Source: Limanda limanda | Lineage: Eukaryota > Chordata > Actinopteri > Pleuronectiformes > Pleuronectidae | Length of the DNA: 64,000 nucleotides | Direction: 5' to 3' | Assembly: GCF_963576545.1 (NCBI RefSeq) | Contig: NW_026870392.1 | Location: 248,001-312,000, forward strand | Part shown: in pieces, positions 47,961-62,218 of the stretch | Layout: the number at the start of each line of letters is the position of its first letter | Numbering within the stretch: position 1 is the stretch's first letter | The notes under the pieces: generated by a model | What the model was told of the DNA's origin: nothing | The model's database searches: none | What the model saw: the letters and a program-made list of their open reading frames with translations, nothing else | Made by a program: the position numbers and the translations under genes

Positions 47961-50900
47961 GCAAGTAGGCTCTACCCCCACTAAATGGGGTAGCGCGCAT
48001 CGATCGGTACCATCCTTGAGCTTCTCCGACTTTTGGAAGGGTTAGGGTTAGGGTTAGGGATGAAAGCACATAGGAGAAAGAGATATTCTTGAATAACTTT
48101 TTTTGTGAAGGTCGGAGAGACTTGCAAGTAGGCTCTACCCCCACTAAATGGGGTAGCGCGCATCGATCGGTACCATCCTTGAGCTTCTCCGACTTTCGGA
48201 AGGGTTAGGGTTAGGGTTAGGGATGAAAGCACATAGGAGAAAGAGATATTCTTGAATAACTTTTTTTGTGAAGGTCGGAGAGACTTGCAAGTAGGCTCTA
48301 CCCCCACTAAATGGGGTAGCGCGCATCGATCGGTACCATCCTTGAGCTTCTCCGACTTTCGGAAGGGTTAGGGTTAGGGTTAGGGATGAAAGCACATAGG
48401 AGAAAGAGATATTCTTGAATAACTTTTTTTGTGAAGGTCGGAGAGACTTGCAAGTAGGCTCTACCCCCACTAAATGGGGTAGCGCGCATCGATCGGTACC
48501 ATCCTTGAGCTTCTCCGACTTTCGGAAGGGTTAGGGTTAGGGTTAGGGATGAAAGCACATAGGAGAAAGAGATATTCTTGAATAACTTTTTTTTTGAAGG
48601 TCGGAGAGACTTGCAAGTAGGCTCTACCCCCACTAAATGGGGTAGCGCGCATCGATCGGTACCATCCTTGAGCTTCTCCGACTTTCGGAAGGGTTAGGGT
48701 TAGGGTTAGGGATGAAAGCACATAGGAGAAAGAGATATTCTTGAATAACTTTTTTTGTGAAGGTCGGAGAGACTTGGAAAGTGGTTGCATCTGGACTAAT
48801 TTGGGTCCTGCGGATCGATTGGTACCATCCCCGAGCTTGTACGACCTTCGGAAGAGGTCGACCGACGAAATTCCCCCAAATCTGAGGAGATATTCTTGAA
48901 TAACTTTTTTTGTGAAGGTCGGAGAGACTTGCAAGTAGGCTCTACCCCCACTAAATGGGGTAGCGCACATCGATCGGTACCATCCTTGAGCTTCTCCGAC
49001 TTTCGGAAGGGTTAGGGTTAGGGTTAGGGATGAAAGCACATAGGAGAAAGAGATATTCTTGAATAACTTTTTTTGTGAAGGTCGGAGAGACTTGCAAGTA
49101 GGCTCTACCCCCACTAAATGGGGTAGCGCGCATCGATCGGTACCATCCTTGAGCTTCTCCGACTTTCGGAAGGGTTAGGGTTAGGGTTAGGGATGAAAGC
49201 ACATAGGAGAAAGAGATATTCTTGAATAACTTTTTTTGTGAAGGTCGGAGAGACTTGCAAGTAGGCTCTACCCCCACTAAATGGGGTAGCGCGCATCGAT
49301 CGGTACCATCCTTGAGCTTCTCCGACTTTCGGAAGGGTTAGGGTTAGGGTTAGGGATGAAAGCACATAGGAGAAAGAGATATTCTTGAATAACGTTTTTT
49401 GTGAAGGTCGGAGAGACTTGGAAAGTGGTTGCATCTGGACTAATTTGGGTCCTGCGCATCGATTGGTACCATCCCCGAGCTTGTACGACCTTCGGAAGAG
49501 GTCGACCGACGAAATTCCCCCAAATCTGAGGAGATATTCTTGAATAACTTTTTTTGTGAAGGTCGGAGAGACTTGCAAGTAGGCTCTACCCCCACTAAAT
49601 GGGGTAGCGCACATCGATCGGTACCATCCTTGAGCTTCTCCGACTTTCGGAAGGGTTAGGGTTAGGGTTAGGGATGAAAGCACATAGGAGAAAGAGATAT
49701 TCTTGAATAACTTTTTTTGTGAAGGTCGGAGAGACTTGCAAGTAGGCTCTACCCCCACTAAATGGGGTAGCGCGCATCGATCGGTACCATCCTTGAGCTT
49801 CTCCGACTTTCGGAAGGGTTAGGGTTAGGGATGAAAGCACATAGGAGAAAGAGATATTCTTGAATAACTTTTTTTGTGAAGGTCGGAGAGACTTGCAAGT
49901 AGGCTCTACCCCCACTAAATGGGGTAGCGCGCATCGATCAGTTTCATCCTTGAGCTTCTCCGACTTTCGGAAGGGTTAGGGTTAGGGTTAGGGATGAAAG
50001 CACATAGGAGAAAGAGATATTCTTGAATAACTTTTTTTGTGAAAGTCGGAGAGACTTGCAAGTAGGCTCTACCCCCACTAAATGGGGTAGCGCGCATCGA
50101 TCGGTACCATCCTTGAGCTTCTCCGACTTTCGGAAGGGTTAGGGTTAGGGTTAGGGATGAAAGCACATAGGAGAAAGAGATATTCTTGAATAACTTTTTT
50201 TGTGAAGGTCGGAGAGACTTGTAAAGTGGTTGCATCTGGACTAATTTGGGTCCTGCGGATCGATTGGTACCATCCCCGAGCTTGTACGACCTTCGGAAGA
50301 GGTCGACCGACGAAATTCCCCCAAATCTGAGGAGATATTCTTGAATAACTTTTTTTGTGAAGGTCGGAGAGACTTGCAAGTAGGCTCTACCCCCACTAAA
50401 TGGCGTAGCGCGCATCGATCGGTACCATCCTTGAGCTTCTCCGACTTTCGGAAGGGTTAGGGTTAGGGTTAGGGATGAAAGCACATAGGAGAAAGAGATA
50501 TTCTTGAATAACTTTTTTTGTGAAGGTCGGAGAGACTTGCAAGTAGGCTCTACCCCCACTAAATGGGGTAGCGCGCATCGATCGGTACCATCCTTGAGCT
50601 TCTCCGACTTTCGGAAGGGTTAGGGTTAGGGTTAGGGATGAAAGCACATAGGAGAAAGAGATATTCTTGAATAACTTTTTTTGTGAAGGTCGGAGAGACT
50701 TGCAAGTAGGCTCTACCCCCACTAAATGGGGTAGCGCGCATCGATCGGTACCATCCTTGAGCTTCTCCGACTTTCGGAAGGGTTAGGGTTAGGGTTAGGG
50801 ATGAAAGCACATAGGAGAAAGAGATATTCTTGAATAACTTTTTTTGTGAAGGTCGGAGAGACTTGGAAAGTGGTTGCATCTGGACTAATTTGGGTCCTGC

Positions 50901-53900
50901 GGATCGATTGGTACCATCCTCGAGCTTGTACGACCTTCGGAAGAGGTCGACCGACGAAATTCCCCCAAATCTGAGGAGATATTCTTGAATAACTTTTTTT
51001 GTGAAGGTCGGAGAGACTTGCAAGTAGGCTCTACCCCCACTAAATGGGGTAGCGCGCATCGATCGGTACCATCCTTGAGCTTCTCCGACTTTCGGAAGGG
51101 TTAGGGTTAGGGTTAGGGATGAAAGCACATAGGAGAAAGAGATATTCTTGAATAACGTTTTTTGTGAAGGTCGGAGAGACTTGCAAGTAGGCTCTACCCC
51201 CACTAAATGGGGTAGCGCGCATCGATCGGTACCATCCTTGAGCTTCTCCGACTTTCAGAAGGGTTAGGGTTAGGGTTAGGGATGAAAGCACATAGGAGAA
51301 AGAGATATTCTTGAATAACTTTTTTTGTGAAGGTCGGAGAGACTTGGAAAGTGGTTGCATCTGGACTAATTTGGGTCCTGCGGATCGATTGGTAACATCC
51401 CCGAGCTTGTACGACCTTCGGAAGAGGTCGACCGACGAAATTCCCCCAAATCTGAGGAGATATTCTTGAATAACTTTTTTTGTGAAGGTCGGAGAGACTT
51501 GCAAGTAGGCTCTACCCCCACTAAATGGGGTAGCGCACATCGATCGGTACCATCCTTGAGCTTCTCCGACTTTCGGAAGGGTTAGGGTTAGGGTTAGGGA
51601 TGAAAGCACATAGGAGAAAGAGATATTCTTGAATAACTTTTTTTGTGAAAGTCGGAGAGACTTGCAAGTAGGCTCTACCCCCACTAAATGGGGTAGCGCA
51701 CATCGATCGGTACCATCCTTGAGCTTCTCCGACTTTCGGAAGGGTTAGGGTTAGGGTTAGGGTTGAAAGCACATAGGAGAAAGAGATATTCTTGAATAAC
51801 TTTTTTTGTGAAGGTCGGAGAGACTTGCAAGTAGGCTCTACCCCCACTAAATGGGGTAGCGCGCATCGATCGGTACCATTCTTGAGCTTCTCCGACTTTC
51901 GGAAGGGTTAGGGTTAGGGTTAGGGATGAAAGCACATAGGAGAAAGAGATATTCTTGAATAACTTTTTTTGTGAAGGTCGGAGAGACTTGGAAAGTGGTT
52001 GCATCTGGACTAATTTGGGTCCTGCGGATCGATTGGTACCATCCCCGAGCTTGTACGACCTTCGGAAGAGGTCGACCGACGAAATTCCCCCAAATCTGAG
52101 GAGATATTCTTGAATAACTTTTTTTGTGAAGGTCGGAGAGACTTGCAAGTAGGCTCTACCCCCACTAAATGGGGTAGCGCGCATCGATCGGTACCATCCT
52201 TGAGCTTCTCCGACTTTCGGAAGGGTTAGGGTTAGGGTTAGGGATGAAAGCACATAGGAGAAAGAGATATTCTTGAATAACTTTTTTTGTGAAGGTCGGA
52301 GAGACTTGCAAGTAGGCTCTACCCCCACTAAATGGGGTAGCGCGCATCGATCGGTACCATCCTTGAGCTTCTCCGACTTTCGGAAGGGTTAGGGTTAGGG
52401 TTAGGGATGAAAGCACATAGGAGAAAGAGATATTCTTGAATAACTTTTTTTGTGAAGGTCGGAGAGACTTGCAAGTAGGCTCTACCCCCACTAAATGGGG
52501 TAGCGCGCATCGATCGGTACCATCCTTGAGCTTCTCCGACTTTCGGAAGGGTTAGGGTTAGGGATGAAAGCACATAGGAGAAAGAGATATTCTTGAATAA
52601 CTTTTTTTGTGAAGGTCGAAGAGACTTGCAAGTAGGCTCTACCCCCACTAAATGGGGTAGCGCGCATCGATCGGTACCATCCTTGAGCTTCTCCGACTTT
52701 CGGAAGGGTTAGGGTTAGGGTTAGGGATGAAAGCACATAGGAGAAAGAGATATTCTTGAATAACTTTTTTTATGAAGGTCGGAGAGACTTGCAAGTAGGC
52801 TCTACCCCCACTAAATGGGGTAGCGCGCATCGATTGGTACCATCCTTGAGCTTCTCCGACTTTCGGAAGGGTTAGGGTTAGGGTTAGGGATGAAAGCACA
52901 TAGGAGAAAGAGATATTCTTGAATAACTTTTTTTGTGAAGGTCGGAGAGACTTGGAAAGTGGTTGCATCTGGACTAATTTGGGTCCTGCGGATCGATTGG
53001 TACCATCCCCGAGCTTGTACGACCTTCGGAAGAGGTCGACCGACGAAATTCCCCCAAATCTGAGGAGATATTCTTGAATAACTTTTTTTGTGAAGGTCGG
53101 AGAGACTTGCAAGTAGGCTCTACCCCCACTAAATGGGGTAGCGCGCATCGATCGGTACCATCCTTGAGCTTCTCCGACTTTCGGAAGGGTTAGGGTTAGG
53201 GTTAGGGATGAAAGCACATAGGAGAAAGAGATATTCTTGAATAACTTTTTTTGTGAAGGTCGGAGAGACTTGCAAGTAGGCTCTACCCCCACTAAATGGG
53301 GTAGCGCGCATCGATCGGTACCATCCTTGAGCTTCTCCGACTTTCGGAAGGGTTAGGGTTAGGGTTAGGGATGAAAGCACATAGGAGAAAGAGATATTCT
53401 TGAATAACTTTTTTTGTGAAGGTCGGAGAGACTTGCAAGTAGGCTCTACCCCCACTAAATGGGGTAGCGCGCATCGATCAGTACCATCCTTGAGCTTCTC
53501 CGACTTTCGGAAGGGTTAGGGTTAGGGTTAGGGATGAAAGCACATAGGAGAAAGAGATATTCTTGAATAACTTTTTTTGTGAAGGTCGGAGAGACTTGGA
53601 AAGTGGTTGCATCTGGACTAATTTGGGTCCTGCGGATCGATTGGTACCATCCCCGAGCTTGTACGACCTTCGGAAGAGGTCGACCGACGAAATTCCCCCA
53701 AATCTGAGGAGATATTCTTGAATAACTTTTTTTGTGAAGGTCGGAGAGACTTGCAAGTAGGCTCTACCCCCACTAAATGGGGTAACGCGCATCGATCGGT
53801 ACCATCCTTGAGCTTCTCCGACTTTCGGAAGGGTTAGGGTTAGGGTTAGGGATGAAAGCACATAGGAGAAAGAGATATTCTTGAATAACTTTTTTTGTGA

Positions 53901-54398
53901 AGGTCGGAGAGACTTGCAAGTAGGCTCTACCCCCACTAAATGGGGTAGCGCGCATCGATCGGTACCATCCTTGAGCTTCTCCGACTTTCGGAAGGGTTAG
54001 GGTTAGGGATGAAAGCACATAGGAGAAAGAGATATTCTTGAATAACTTTGTTTGTGAAGGTCGGAGAGACTTGCAAGTGTGCTCCACCCCCACTAAATGG
54101 GGTAGCGCGCATCGATCGGTACCATCCTTGAGCTTCTCCGACTTTCGGAAGGGTTAGGGTTAGGGTTAGGGATGAAAGCACATAGGAGAAAGAGATATTC
54201 TTGAATAACTTTTTTTGTGAAGGTCGGAGAGACTTGCAAGTAGGCTCTACCCCCACTAAATGGGGTAGCGCGCATCGATCGGTACCATCCTTGAGCTTCT
54301 CCGACTTTCGGAAGGGTTAGGGTTAGGGTTAGGGATGAAAGCACATAGGAGAAAGAGATATTCTTGAATAACTTTTTTTGTGAAGGTCGGAGAGACTT

Positions 54399-54532
54399 GC
54401 AAGTAGGCTCTACCCCCACCATCCTTGAGCTTCTCCGACTTTCGGAAGGGTTAGGGTTAGGGTTAGGGATGAAAGCACATAGGAGAAAGAGATATTCTTG
54501 AATAACTTTTTTTGTGAAGGTCGGAGAGACTT
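54399..54532 (+). repeat. 134-bp A monomer, copy 5
   Basis: Same endpoints; counterpart of copy 3 in Y copy 3 (offset 8,642). Confidence 0.93.
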
Positions 54533-56468
54533 GCAAGTAGGCTCTACCCCCACTAAATGGGGTAGCGCGCATCGATCGGTACCATCCTTGAGCTTCTCCG
54601 ACTTTTGGAAGGGTTAGGGTTAGGGTTAGGGATGAAAGCACATAGGAGAAAGAGATATTCTTGAATAACTTTTTTTGTGAAGGTCGGAGAGACTTGCAAG
54701 TAGGCTCTACCCCCACTAAATGGGGTAGCGCGCATCGATCGGTACCATCCTTGAGCTTCTCCGACTTTCGGAAGGGTTAGGGTTAGGGTTAGGGATGAAA
54801 GCACATAGGAGAAAGAGATATTCTTGAATAACTTTTTTTGTGAAGGTCGGAGAGACTTGCAAGTAGGCTCTACCCCCACTAAATGGGGTAGCGCGCATCG
54901 ATCGGTACCATCCTTGAGCTTCTCCGACTTTCGGAAGGGTTAGGGTTAGGGTTAGGGATGAAAGCACATAGGAGAAAGAGATATTCTTGAATAACTTTTT
55001 TTGTGAAGGTCGGAGAGACTTGCAAGTAGGCTCTACCCCCACTAAATGGGGTAGCGCGCATCGATCGGTACCATCCTTGAGCTTCTCCGACTTTCGGAAG
55101 GGTTAGGGTTAGGGTTAGGGATGAAAGCACATAGGAGAAAGAGATATTCTTGAATAACTTTTTTTGTGAAGGTCGGAGAGACTTGCAAGTAGGCTCTACC
55201 CCCACTAAATGGGGTAGCGCGCATCGATCGGTACCATCCTTGAGCTTCTCCGACTTTCGGAAGGGTTAGGGTTAGGGTTAGGGATGAAAGCACATAGGAG
55301 AAAGAGATATTCTTGAATAACTTTTTTTGTGAAGGTCGGAGAGACTTGCAAGTAGGCTCTACCCCCACTAAATGGGGTAGCGCGCATCGATCGGTACCAT
55401 CCTTGAGCTTCTCCGACTTTCGGAAGGGTTAGGGTTAGGGATGAAAGCACATAGGAGAAAGAGATATTCTTGAATAACTTTTTTTTTGAAGGTCGGAGAG
55501 ACTTGCAAGTAGGCTCTACCCCCACTAAATGGGGTAGCGCGCATCGATCGGTACCATCCTTGAGCTTCTCCGACTTTCGGAAGGGTTAGGGTTAGGGTTA
55601 GGGATGAAAGCACATAGGAGAAAGAGATATTCTTGAATAACTTTTTTTGTGAAGGTCGGAGAGACTTGGAAAGTGGTTGCATCTGGACTAATTTGGGTCC
55701 TGCGGATCGATTGGTACCATCCCCGAGCTTGTACGACCTTCGGAAGAGGTCGACCGACGAAATTCCCCCAAATCTGAGGAGATATTCTTGAATAACTTTT
55801 TTTGTGAAGGTCGGAGAGACTTGCAAGTAGGCTCTACCCCCACTAAATGGGGTAACGCGCATCGATCGGTACCATCCTTGAGCTTCTCCGACTTTCGGAA
55901 GGGTTAGGGTTAGGGTTAGGGATGAAAGCACATAGGAGAAAGAGATATTCTTGAATAACTTTTTTTGTGAAGGTCGGAGAGACTTGCAAGTAGGCTCTAC
56001 CCCCACTAAATGGGGTAGCGCGCATCGATCGGTACCATCCTTGAGCTTCTCCGACTTTCGGAAGGGTTAGGGTTAGGGATGAAAGCACATAGGAGAAAGA
56101 GATATTCTTGAATAACTTTTTTTGTGAAGGTCGGAGAGACTTGCAAGTAGGCTCCACCCCCACTAAATGGGGTAGCGCGCATCGATCGGTACCATCCTTG
56201 AGCTTCTCCGACTTTCGGAAGGGTTAGGGTTAGGGTTAGGGATGAAAGCACATAGGAGAAAGAGATATTCTTGAATAACTTTTTTTGTGAAGGTCGGAGA
56301 GACTTGCAAGTAGGCTCTACCCCCACTAAATGGGGTAGCGCGCATCGATCGGTACCATCCTTGAGCTTCTCCGACTTTCGGAAGGGTTAGGGTTAGGGTT
56401 AGGGATGAAAGCACATAGGAGAAAGAGATATTCTTGAATAACTTTTTTTGTGAAGGTCGGAGAGACTT

Positions 56469-56602
56469 GCAAGTAGGCTCTACCCCCACCATCCTTGAGC
56501 TTCTCCGACTTTCGGAAGGGTTAGGGTTAGGGTTAGGGATGAAAGCACATAGGAGAAAGAGATATTCTTGAATAACTTTTTTTGTGAAGGTCGGAGAGAC
56601 TT
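56469..56602 (+). repeat. 134-bp A monomer, copy 6
   Basis: Same endpoints; first monomer of the left 2,875-bp copy. Confidence 0.93.
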
Positions 56603-59343
56603 GCAAGTAGGCTCTACCCCCACTAAATGGGGTAGCGCGCATCGATCGGTACCATCCTTGAGCTTCTCCGACTTTTGGAAGGGTTAGGGTTAGGGTTAGG
56701 GATGAAAGCACATAGGAGAAAGAGATATTCTTGAATAACTTTTTTTGTGAAGGTCGGAGAGACTTGCAAGTAGGCTCTACCCCCACTAAATGGGGTAGCG
56801 CGCATCGATCGGTACCATCCTTGAGCTTCTCCGACTTTCGGAAGGGTTAGGGTTAGGGTTAGGGATGAAAGCACATAGGAGAAAGAGATATTCTTGAATA
56901 ACTTTTTTTGTGAAGGTCGGAGAGACTTGCAAGTAGGCTCTACCCCCACTAAATGGGGTAGCGCGCATCGATCGGTACCATCCTTGAGCTTCTCCGACTT
57001 TCGGAAGGGTTAGGGTTAGGGTTAGGGATGAAAGCACATAGGAGAAAGAGATATTCTTGAATAACTTTTTTTGTGAAGGTCGGAGAGACTTGCAAGTAGG
57101 CTCTACCCCCACTAAATGGGGTAGCGCGCATCGATCGGTACCATCCTTGAGCTTCTCCGACTTTCGGAAGGGTTAGGGTTAGGGTTAGGGATGAAAGCAC
57201 ATAGGAGAAAGAGATATTCTTGAATAACTTTTTTTTTGAAGGTCGGAGAGACTTGCAAGTAGGCTCTACCCCCACTAAATGGAGTAGCGCGCATCGATCG
57301 GTACCATCCTTGAGCTTCTCCGACTTTCGGAAGGGTTAGGGTTAGGGTTAGGGATGAAAGCACATAGGAGAAAGAGATATTCTTGAATAACTTTTTTTGT
57401 GAAGGTCGGAGAGACTTGGAAAGTGGTTGCATCTGGACTAATTTGGGTCCTGCGGATCGATTGGTACCATCCCCGAGCTTGTACGACCTTCGGAAGAGGT
57501 CGACCGACGAAATTCCCCCAAATCTGAGGAGATATTCTTGAATAACTTTTTTTGTGAAGGTCGGAGAGACTTGCAAGTAGGCTCTACCCCCACTAAATGG
57601 GGTAGCGCACATCGATCGGTACCATCCTTGAGCTTCTCCGACTTTCGGAAGGGTTAGGGTTAGGGTTAGGGATGAAAGCACATAGGAGAAAGAGATATTC
57701 TTGAATAACTTTTTTTGTGAAGGTCGGAGAGACTTGCAAGTAGGCTCTACCCCCACTAAATGGGGTAGCGCGCATCGATCGGTACCATCCTTGAGCTTCT
57801 CCGACTTTCGGAAGGGTTAGGGTTAGGGTTAGGGATGAAAGCACATAGGAGAAAGAGATATTCTTGAATAACTTTTTTTGTGAAGGTCGGAGAGACTTGC
57901 AAGTAGGCTCTACCCCCACTAAATGGGGTAGCGCGCATCGATCGGTACCATCCTTGAGCTTCTCCGACTTTCGGAAGGGTTAGGGTTAGGGTTAGGGATG
58001 AAAGCACATAGGAGAAAGAGATATTCTTGAATAACGTTTTTTGTGAAGGTCGGAGAGACTTGGAAAGTGGTTGCATCTGGACTAATTTGGGTCCTGCGCA
58101 TCGATTGGTACCATCCCCGAGCTTGTACGACCTTCGGAAGAGGTCGACCGACGAAATTCCCCCAAATCTGAGGAGATATTCTTGAATAACTTTTTTTGTG
58201 AAGGTCGGAGAGACTTGCAAGTAGGCTCTACCCCCACTAAATGGGGTAGCGCACATCGATCGGTACCATCCTTGAGCTTCTCCGACTTTCGGAAGGGTTA
58301 GGGTTAGGGTTAGGGATGAAAGCACATAGGAGAAAGAGATATTCTTGAATAACTTTTTTTGTGAAGGTCGGAGAGACTTGCAAGTAGGCTCTACCCCCAC
58401 TAAATGGGGTAGCGCGCATCGATCGGTACCATCCTTGAGCTTCTCCGACTTTCGGAAGGGTTAGGGTTAGGGATGAAAGCACATAGGAGAAAGAGATATT
58501 CTTGAATAACTTTTTTTGTGAAGGTCGGAGAGACTTGCAAGTAGGCTCTACCCCCACTAAATGGGGTAGCGCGCATCGATCAGTTTCATCCTTGAGCTTC
58601 TCCGACTTTCGGAAGGGTTAGGGTTAGGGTTAGGGATGAAAGCACATAGGAGAAAGAGATATTCTTGAATAACTTTTTTTGTGAAAGTCGGAGAGACTTG
58701 CAAGTAGGCTCTACCCCCACTAAATGGGGTAGCGCGCATCGATCGGTACCATCCTTGAGCTTCTCCGACTTTCGGAAGGGTTAGGGTTAGGGTTAGGGAT
58801 GAAAGCACATAGGAGAAAGAGATATTCTTGAATAACTTTTTTTGTGAAGGTCGGAGAGACTTGTAAAGTGGTTGCATCTGGACTAATTTGGGTCCTGCGG
58901 ATCGATTGGTACCATCCCCGAGCTTGTACGACCTTCGGAAGAGGTCGACCGACGAAATTCCCCCAAATCTGAGGAGATATTCTTGAATAACTTTTTTTGT
59001 GAAGGTCGGAGAGACTTGCAAGTAGGCTCTACCCCCACTAAATGGCGTAGCGCGCATCGATCGGTACCATCCTTGAGCTTCTCCGACTTTCGGAAGGGTT
59101 AGGGTTAGGGTTAGGGATGAAAGCACATAGGAGAAAGAGATATTCTTGAATAACTTTTTTTGTGAAGGTCGGAGAGACTTGCAAGTAGGCTCTACCCCCA
59201 CTAAATGGGGTAGCGCGCATCGATCGGTACCATCCTTGAGCTTCTCCGACTTTCGGAAGGGTTAGGGTTAGGGTTAGGGATGAAAGCACATAGGAGAAAG
59301 AGATATTCTTGAATAACTTTTTTTGTGAAGGTCGGAGAGACTT
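56469..59343 (+). repeat. Nested 2,875-bp duplication, left copy
   Basis: Starts with the 134-bp A and ends with a normal A. It contains the AATGGAGTAG marker that is absent from Y copy 2, so this marker arose before the 2,875-bp duplication. Confidence 0.92.
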
Positions 59344-59477
59344 GCAAGTAGGCTCTACCCCCACCATCCTTGAGCTTCTCCGACTTTCGGAAGGGTTAGG
59401 GTTAGGGTTAGGGATGAAAGCACATAGGAGAAAGAGATATTCTTGAATAACTTTTTTTGTGAAGGTCGGAGAGACTT
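59344..59477 (+). repeat. 134-bp A monomer, copy 7
   Basis: Same endpoints; first monomer of the right 2,875-bp copy, so it lies exactly at the duplication joint. Confidence 0.93.
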
Positions 59478-62218
59478 GCAAGTAGGCTCTACCCCCACTA
59501 AATGGGGTAGCGCGCATCGATCGGTACCATCCTTGAGCTTCTCCGACTTTTGGAAGGGTTAGGGTTAGGGTTAGGGATGAAAGCACATAGGAGAAAGAGA
59601 TATTCTTGAATAACTTTTTTTGTGAAGGTCGGAGAGACTTGCAAGTAGGCTCTACCCCCACTAAATGGGGTAGCGCGCATCGATCGGTACCATCCTTGAG
59701 CTTCTCCGACTTTCGGAAGGGTTAGGGTTAGGGTTAGGGATGAAAGCACATAGGAGAAAGAGATATTCTTGAATAACTTTTTTTGTGAAGGTCGGAGAGA
59801 CTTGCAAGTAGGCTCTACCCCCACTAAATGGGGTAGCGCGCATCGATCGGTACCATCCTTGAGCTTCTCCGACTTTCGGAAGGGTTAGGGTTAGGGTTAG
59901 GGATGAAAGCACATAGGAGAAAGAGATATTCTTGAATAACTTTTTTTGTGAAGGTCGGAGAGACTTGCAAGTAGGCTCTACCCCCACTAAATGGGGTAGC
60001 GCGCATCGATCGGTACCATCCTTGAGCTTCTCCGACTTTCGGAAGGGTTAGGGTTAGGGTTAGGGATGAAAGCACATAGGAGAAAGAGATATTCTTGAAT
60101 AACTTTTTTTTTGAAGGTCGGAGAGACTTGCAAGTAGGCTCTACCCCCACTAAATGGAGTAGCGCGCATCGATCGGTACCATCCTTGAGCTTCTCCGACT
60201 TTCGGAAGGGTTAGGGTTAGGGTTAGGGATGAAAGCACATAGGAGAAAGAGATATTCTTGAATAACTTTTTTTGTGAAGGTCGGAGAGACTTGGAAAGTG
60301 GTTGCATCTGGACTAATTTGGGTCCTGCGGATCGATTGGTACCATCCCCGAGCTTGTACGACCTTCGGAAGAGGTCGACCGACGAAATTCCCCCAAATCT
60401 GAGGAGATATTCTTGAATAACTTTTTTTGTGAAGGTCGGAGAGACTTGCAAGTAGGCTCTACCCCCACTAAATGGGGTAGCGCACATCGATCGGTACCAT
60501 CCTTGAGCTTCTCCGACTTTCGGAAGGGTTAGGGTTAGGGTTAGGGATGAAAGCACATAGGAGAAAGAGATATTCTTGAATAACTTTTTTTGTGAAGGTC
60601 GGAGAGACTTGCAAGTAGGCTCTACCCCCACTAAATGGGGTAGCGCGCATCGATCGGTACCATCCTTGAGCTTCTCCGACTTTCGGAAGGGTTAGGGTTA
60701 GGGTTAGGGATGAAAGCACATAGGAGAAAGAGATATTCTTGAATAACTTTTTTTGTGAAGGTCGGAGAGACTTGCAAGTAGGCTCTACCCCCACTAAATG
60801 GGGTAGCGCGCATCGATCGGTACCATCCTTGAGCTTCTCCGACTTTCGGAAGGGTTAGGGTTAGGGTTAGGGATGAAAGCACATAGGAGAAAGAGATATT
60901 CTTGAATAACGTTTTTTGTGAAGGTCGGAGAGACTTGGAAAGTGGTTGCATCTGGACTAATTTGGGTCCTGCGCATCGATTGGTACCATCCCCGAGCTTG
61001 TACGACCTTCGGAAGAGGTCGACCGACGAAATTCCCCCAAATCTGAGGAGATATTCTTGAATAACTTTTTTTGTGAAGGTCGGAGAGACTTGCAAGTAGG
61101 CTCTACCCCCACTAAATGGGGTAGCGCACATCGATCGGTACCATCCTTGAGCTTCTCCGACTTTCGGAAGGGTTAGGGTTAGGGTTAGGGATGAAAGCAC
61201 ATAGGAGAAAGAGATATTCTTGAATAACTTTTTTTGTGAAGGTCGGAGAGACTTGCAAGTAGGCTCTACCCCCACTAAATGGGGTAGCGCGCATCGATCG
61301 GTACCATCCTTGAGCTTCTCCGACTTTCGGAAGGGTTAGGGTTAGGGATGAAAGCACATAGGAGAAAGAGATATTCTTGAATAACTTTTTTTGTGAAGGT
61401 CGGAGAGACTTGCAAGTAGGCTCTACCCCCACTAAATGGGGTAGCGCGCATCGATCAGTTTCATCCTTGAGCTTCTCCGACTTTCGGAAGGGTTAGGGTT
61501 AGGGTTAGGGATGAAAGCACATAGGAGAAAGAGATATTCTTGAATAACTTTTTTTGTGAAAGTCGGAGAGACTTGCAAGTAGGCTCTACCCCCACTAAAT
61601 GGGGTAGCGCGCATCGATCGGTACCATCCTTGAGCTTCTCCGACTTTCGGAAGGGTTAGGGTTAGGGTTAGGGATGAAAGCACATAGGAGAAAGAGATAT
61701 TCTTGAATAACTTTTTTTGTGAAGGTCGGAGAGACTTGTAAAGTGGTTGCATCTGGACTAATTTGGGTCCTGCGGATCGATTGGTACCATCCCCGAGCTT
61801 GTACGACCTTCGGAAGAGGTCGACCGACGAAATTCCCCCAAATCTGAGGAGATATTCTTGAATAACTTTTTTTGTGAAGGTCGGAGAGACTTGCAAGTAG
61901 GCTCTACCCCCACTAAATGGCGTAGCGCGCATCGATCGGTACCATCCTTGAGCTTCTCCGACTTTCGGAAGGGTTAGGGTTAGGGTTAGGGATGAAAGCA
62001 CATAGGAGAAAGAGATATTCTTGAATAACTTTTTTTGTGAAGGTCGGAGAGACTTGCAAGTAGGCTCTACCCCCACTAAATGGGGTAGCGCGCATCGATC
62101 GGTACCATCCTTGAGCTTCTCCGACTTTCGGAAGGGTTAGGGTTAGGGTTAGGGATGAAAGCACATAGGAGAAAGAGATATTCTTGAATAACTTTTTTTG
62201 TGAAGGTCGGAGAGACTT
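59344..62218 (+). repeat. Nested 2,875-bp duplication, right copy
   Basis: Repeats 56469-59343 monomer by monomer, including the AATGGAGTAG marker, the AACGTTTTTTG monomer, CTGCGCATCG in B 60937 and GTAAAGTGG in B 61738. The left break joins a normal A to the 134-bp A. Confidence 0.92.

Larger units (their letters stand above)
43666..52307 (+). repeat. Region III block Y, copy 2 (8,642 bp)
   Basis: Repeats block Y with the same order of variants. B at 44312, 44956, 47026, 48776, 49420, 50221, 50865, 51346 and 51990. Against copy 1 it has a 157-bp A with GTCGAAGAG at 43829 where copy 1 has a 164-bp A, and 481 bp more at the right end (A and B monomers including GGGTTGAAAG at 51664 and CCATTCTTG at 51827). 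Confidence 0.93.

Noticed and set aside
30995..52307. Treating the 10.4-kb near-identity as proof of recent selection or function
   Set aside because: Unequal exchange and gene conversion give the same result, and assembly duplication cannot be excluded without reads.
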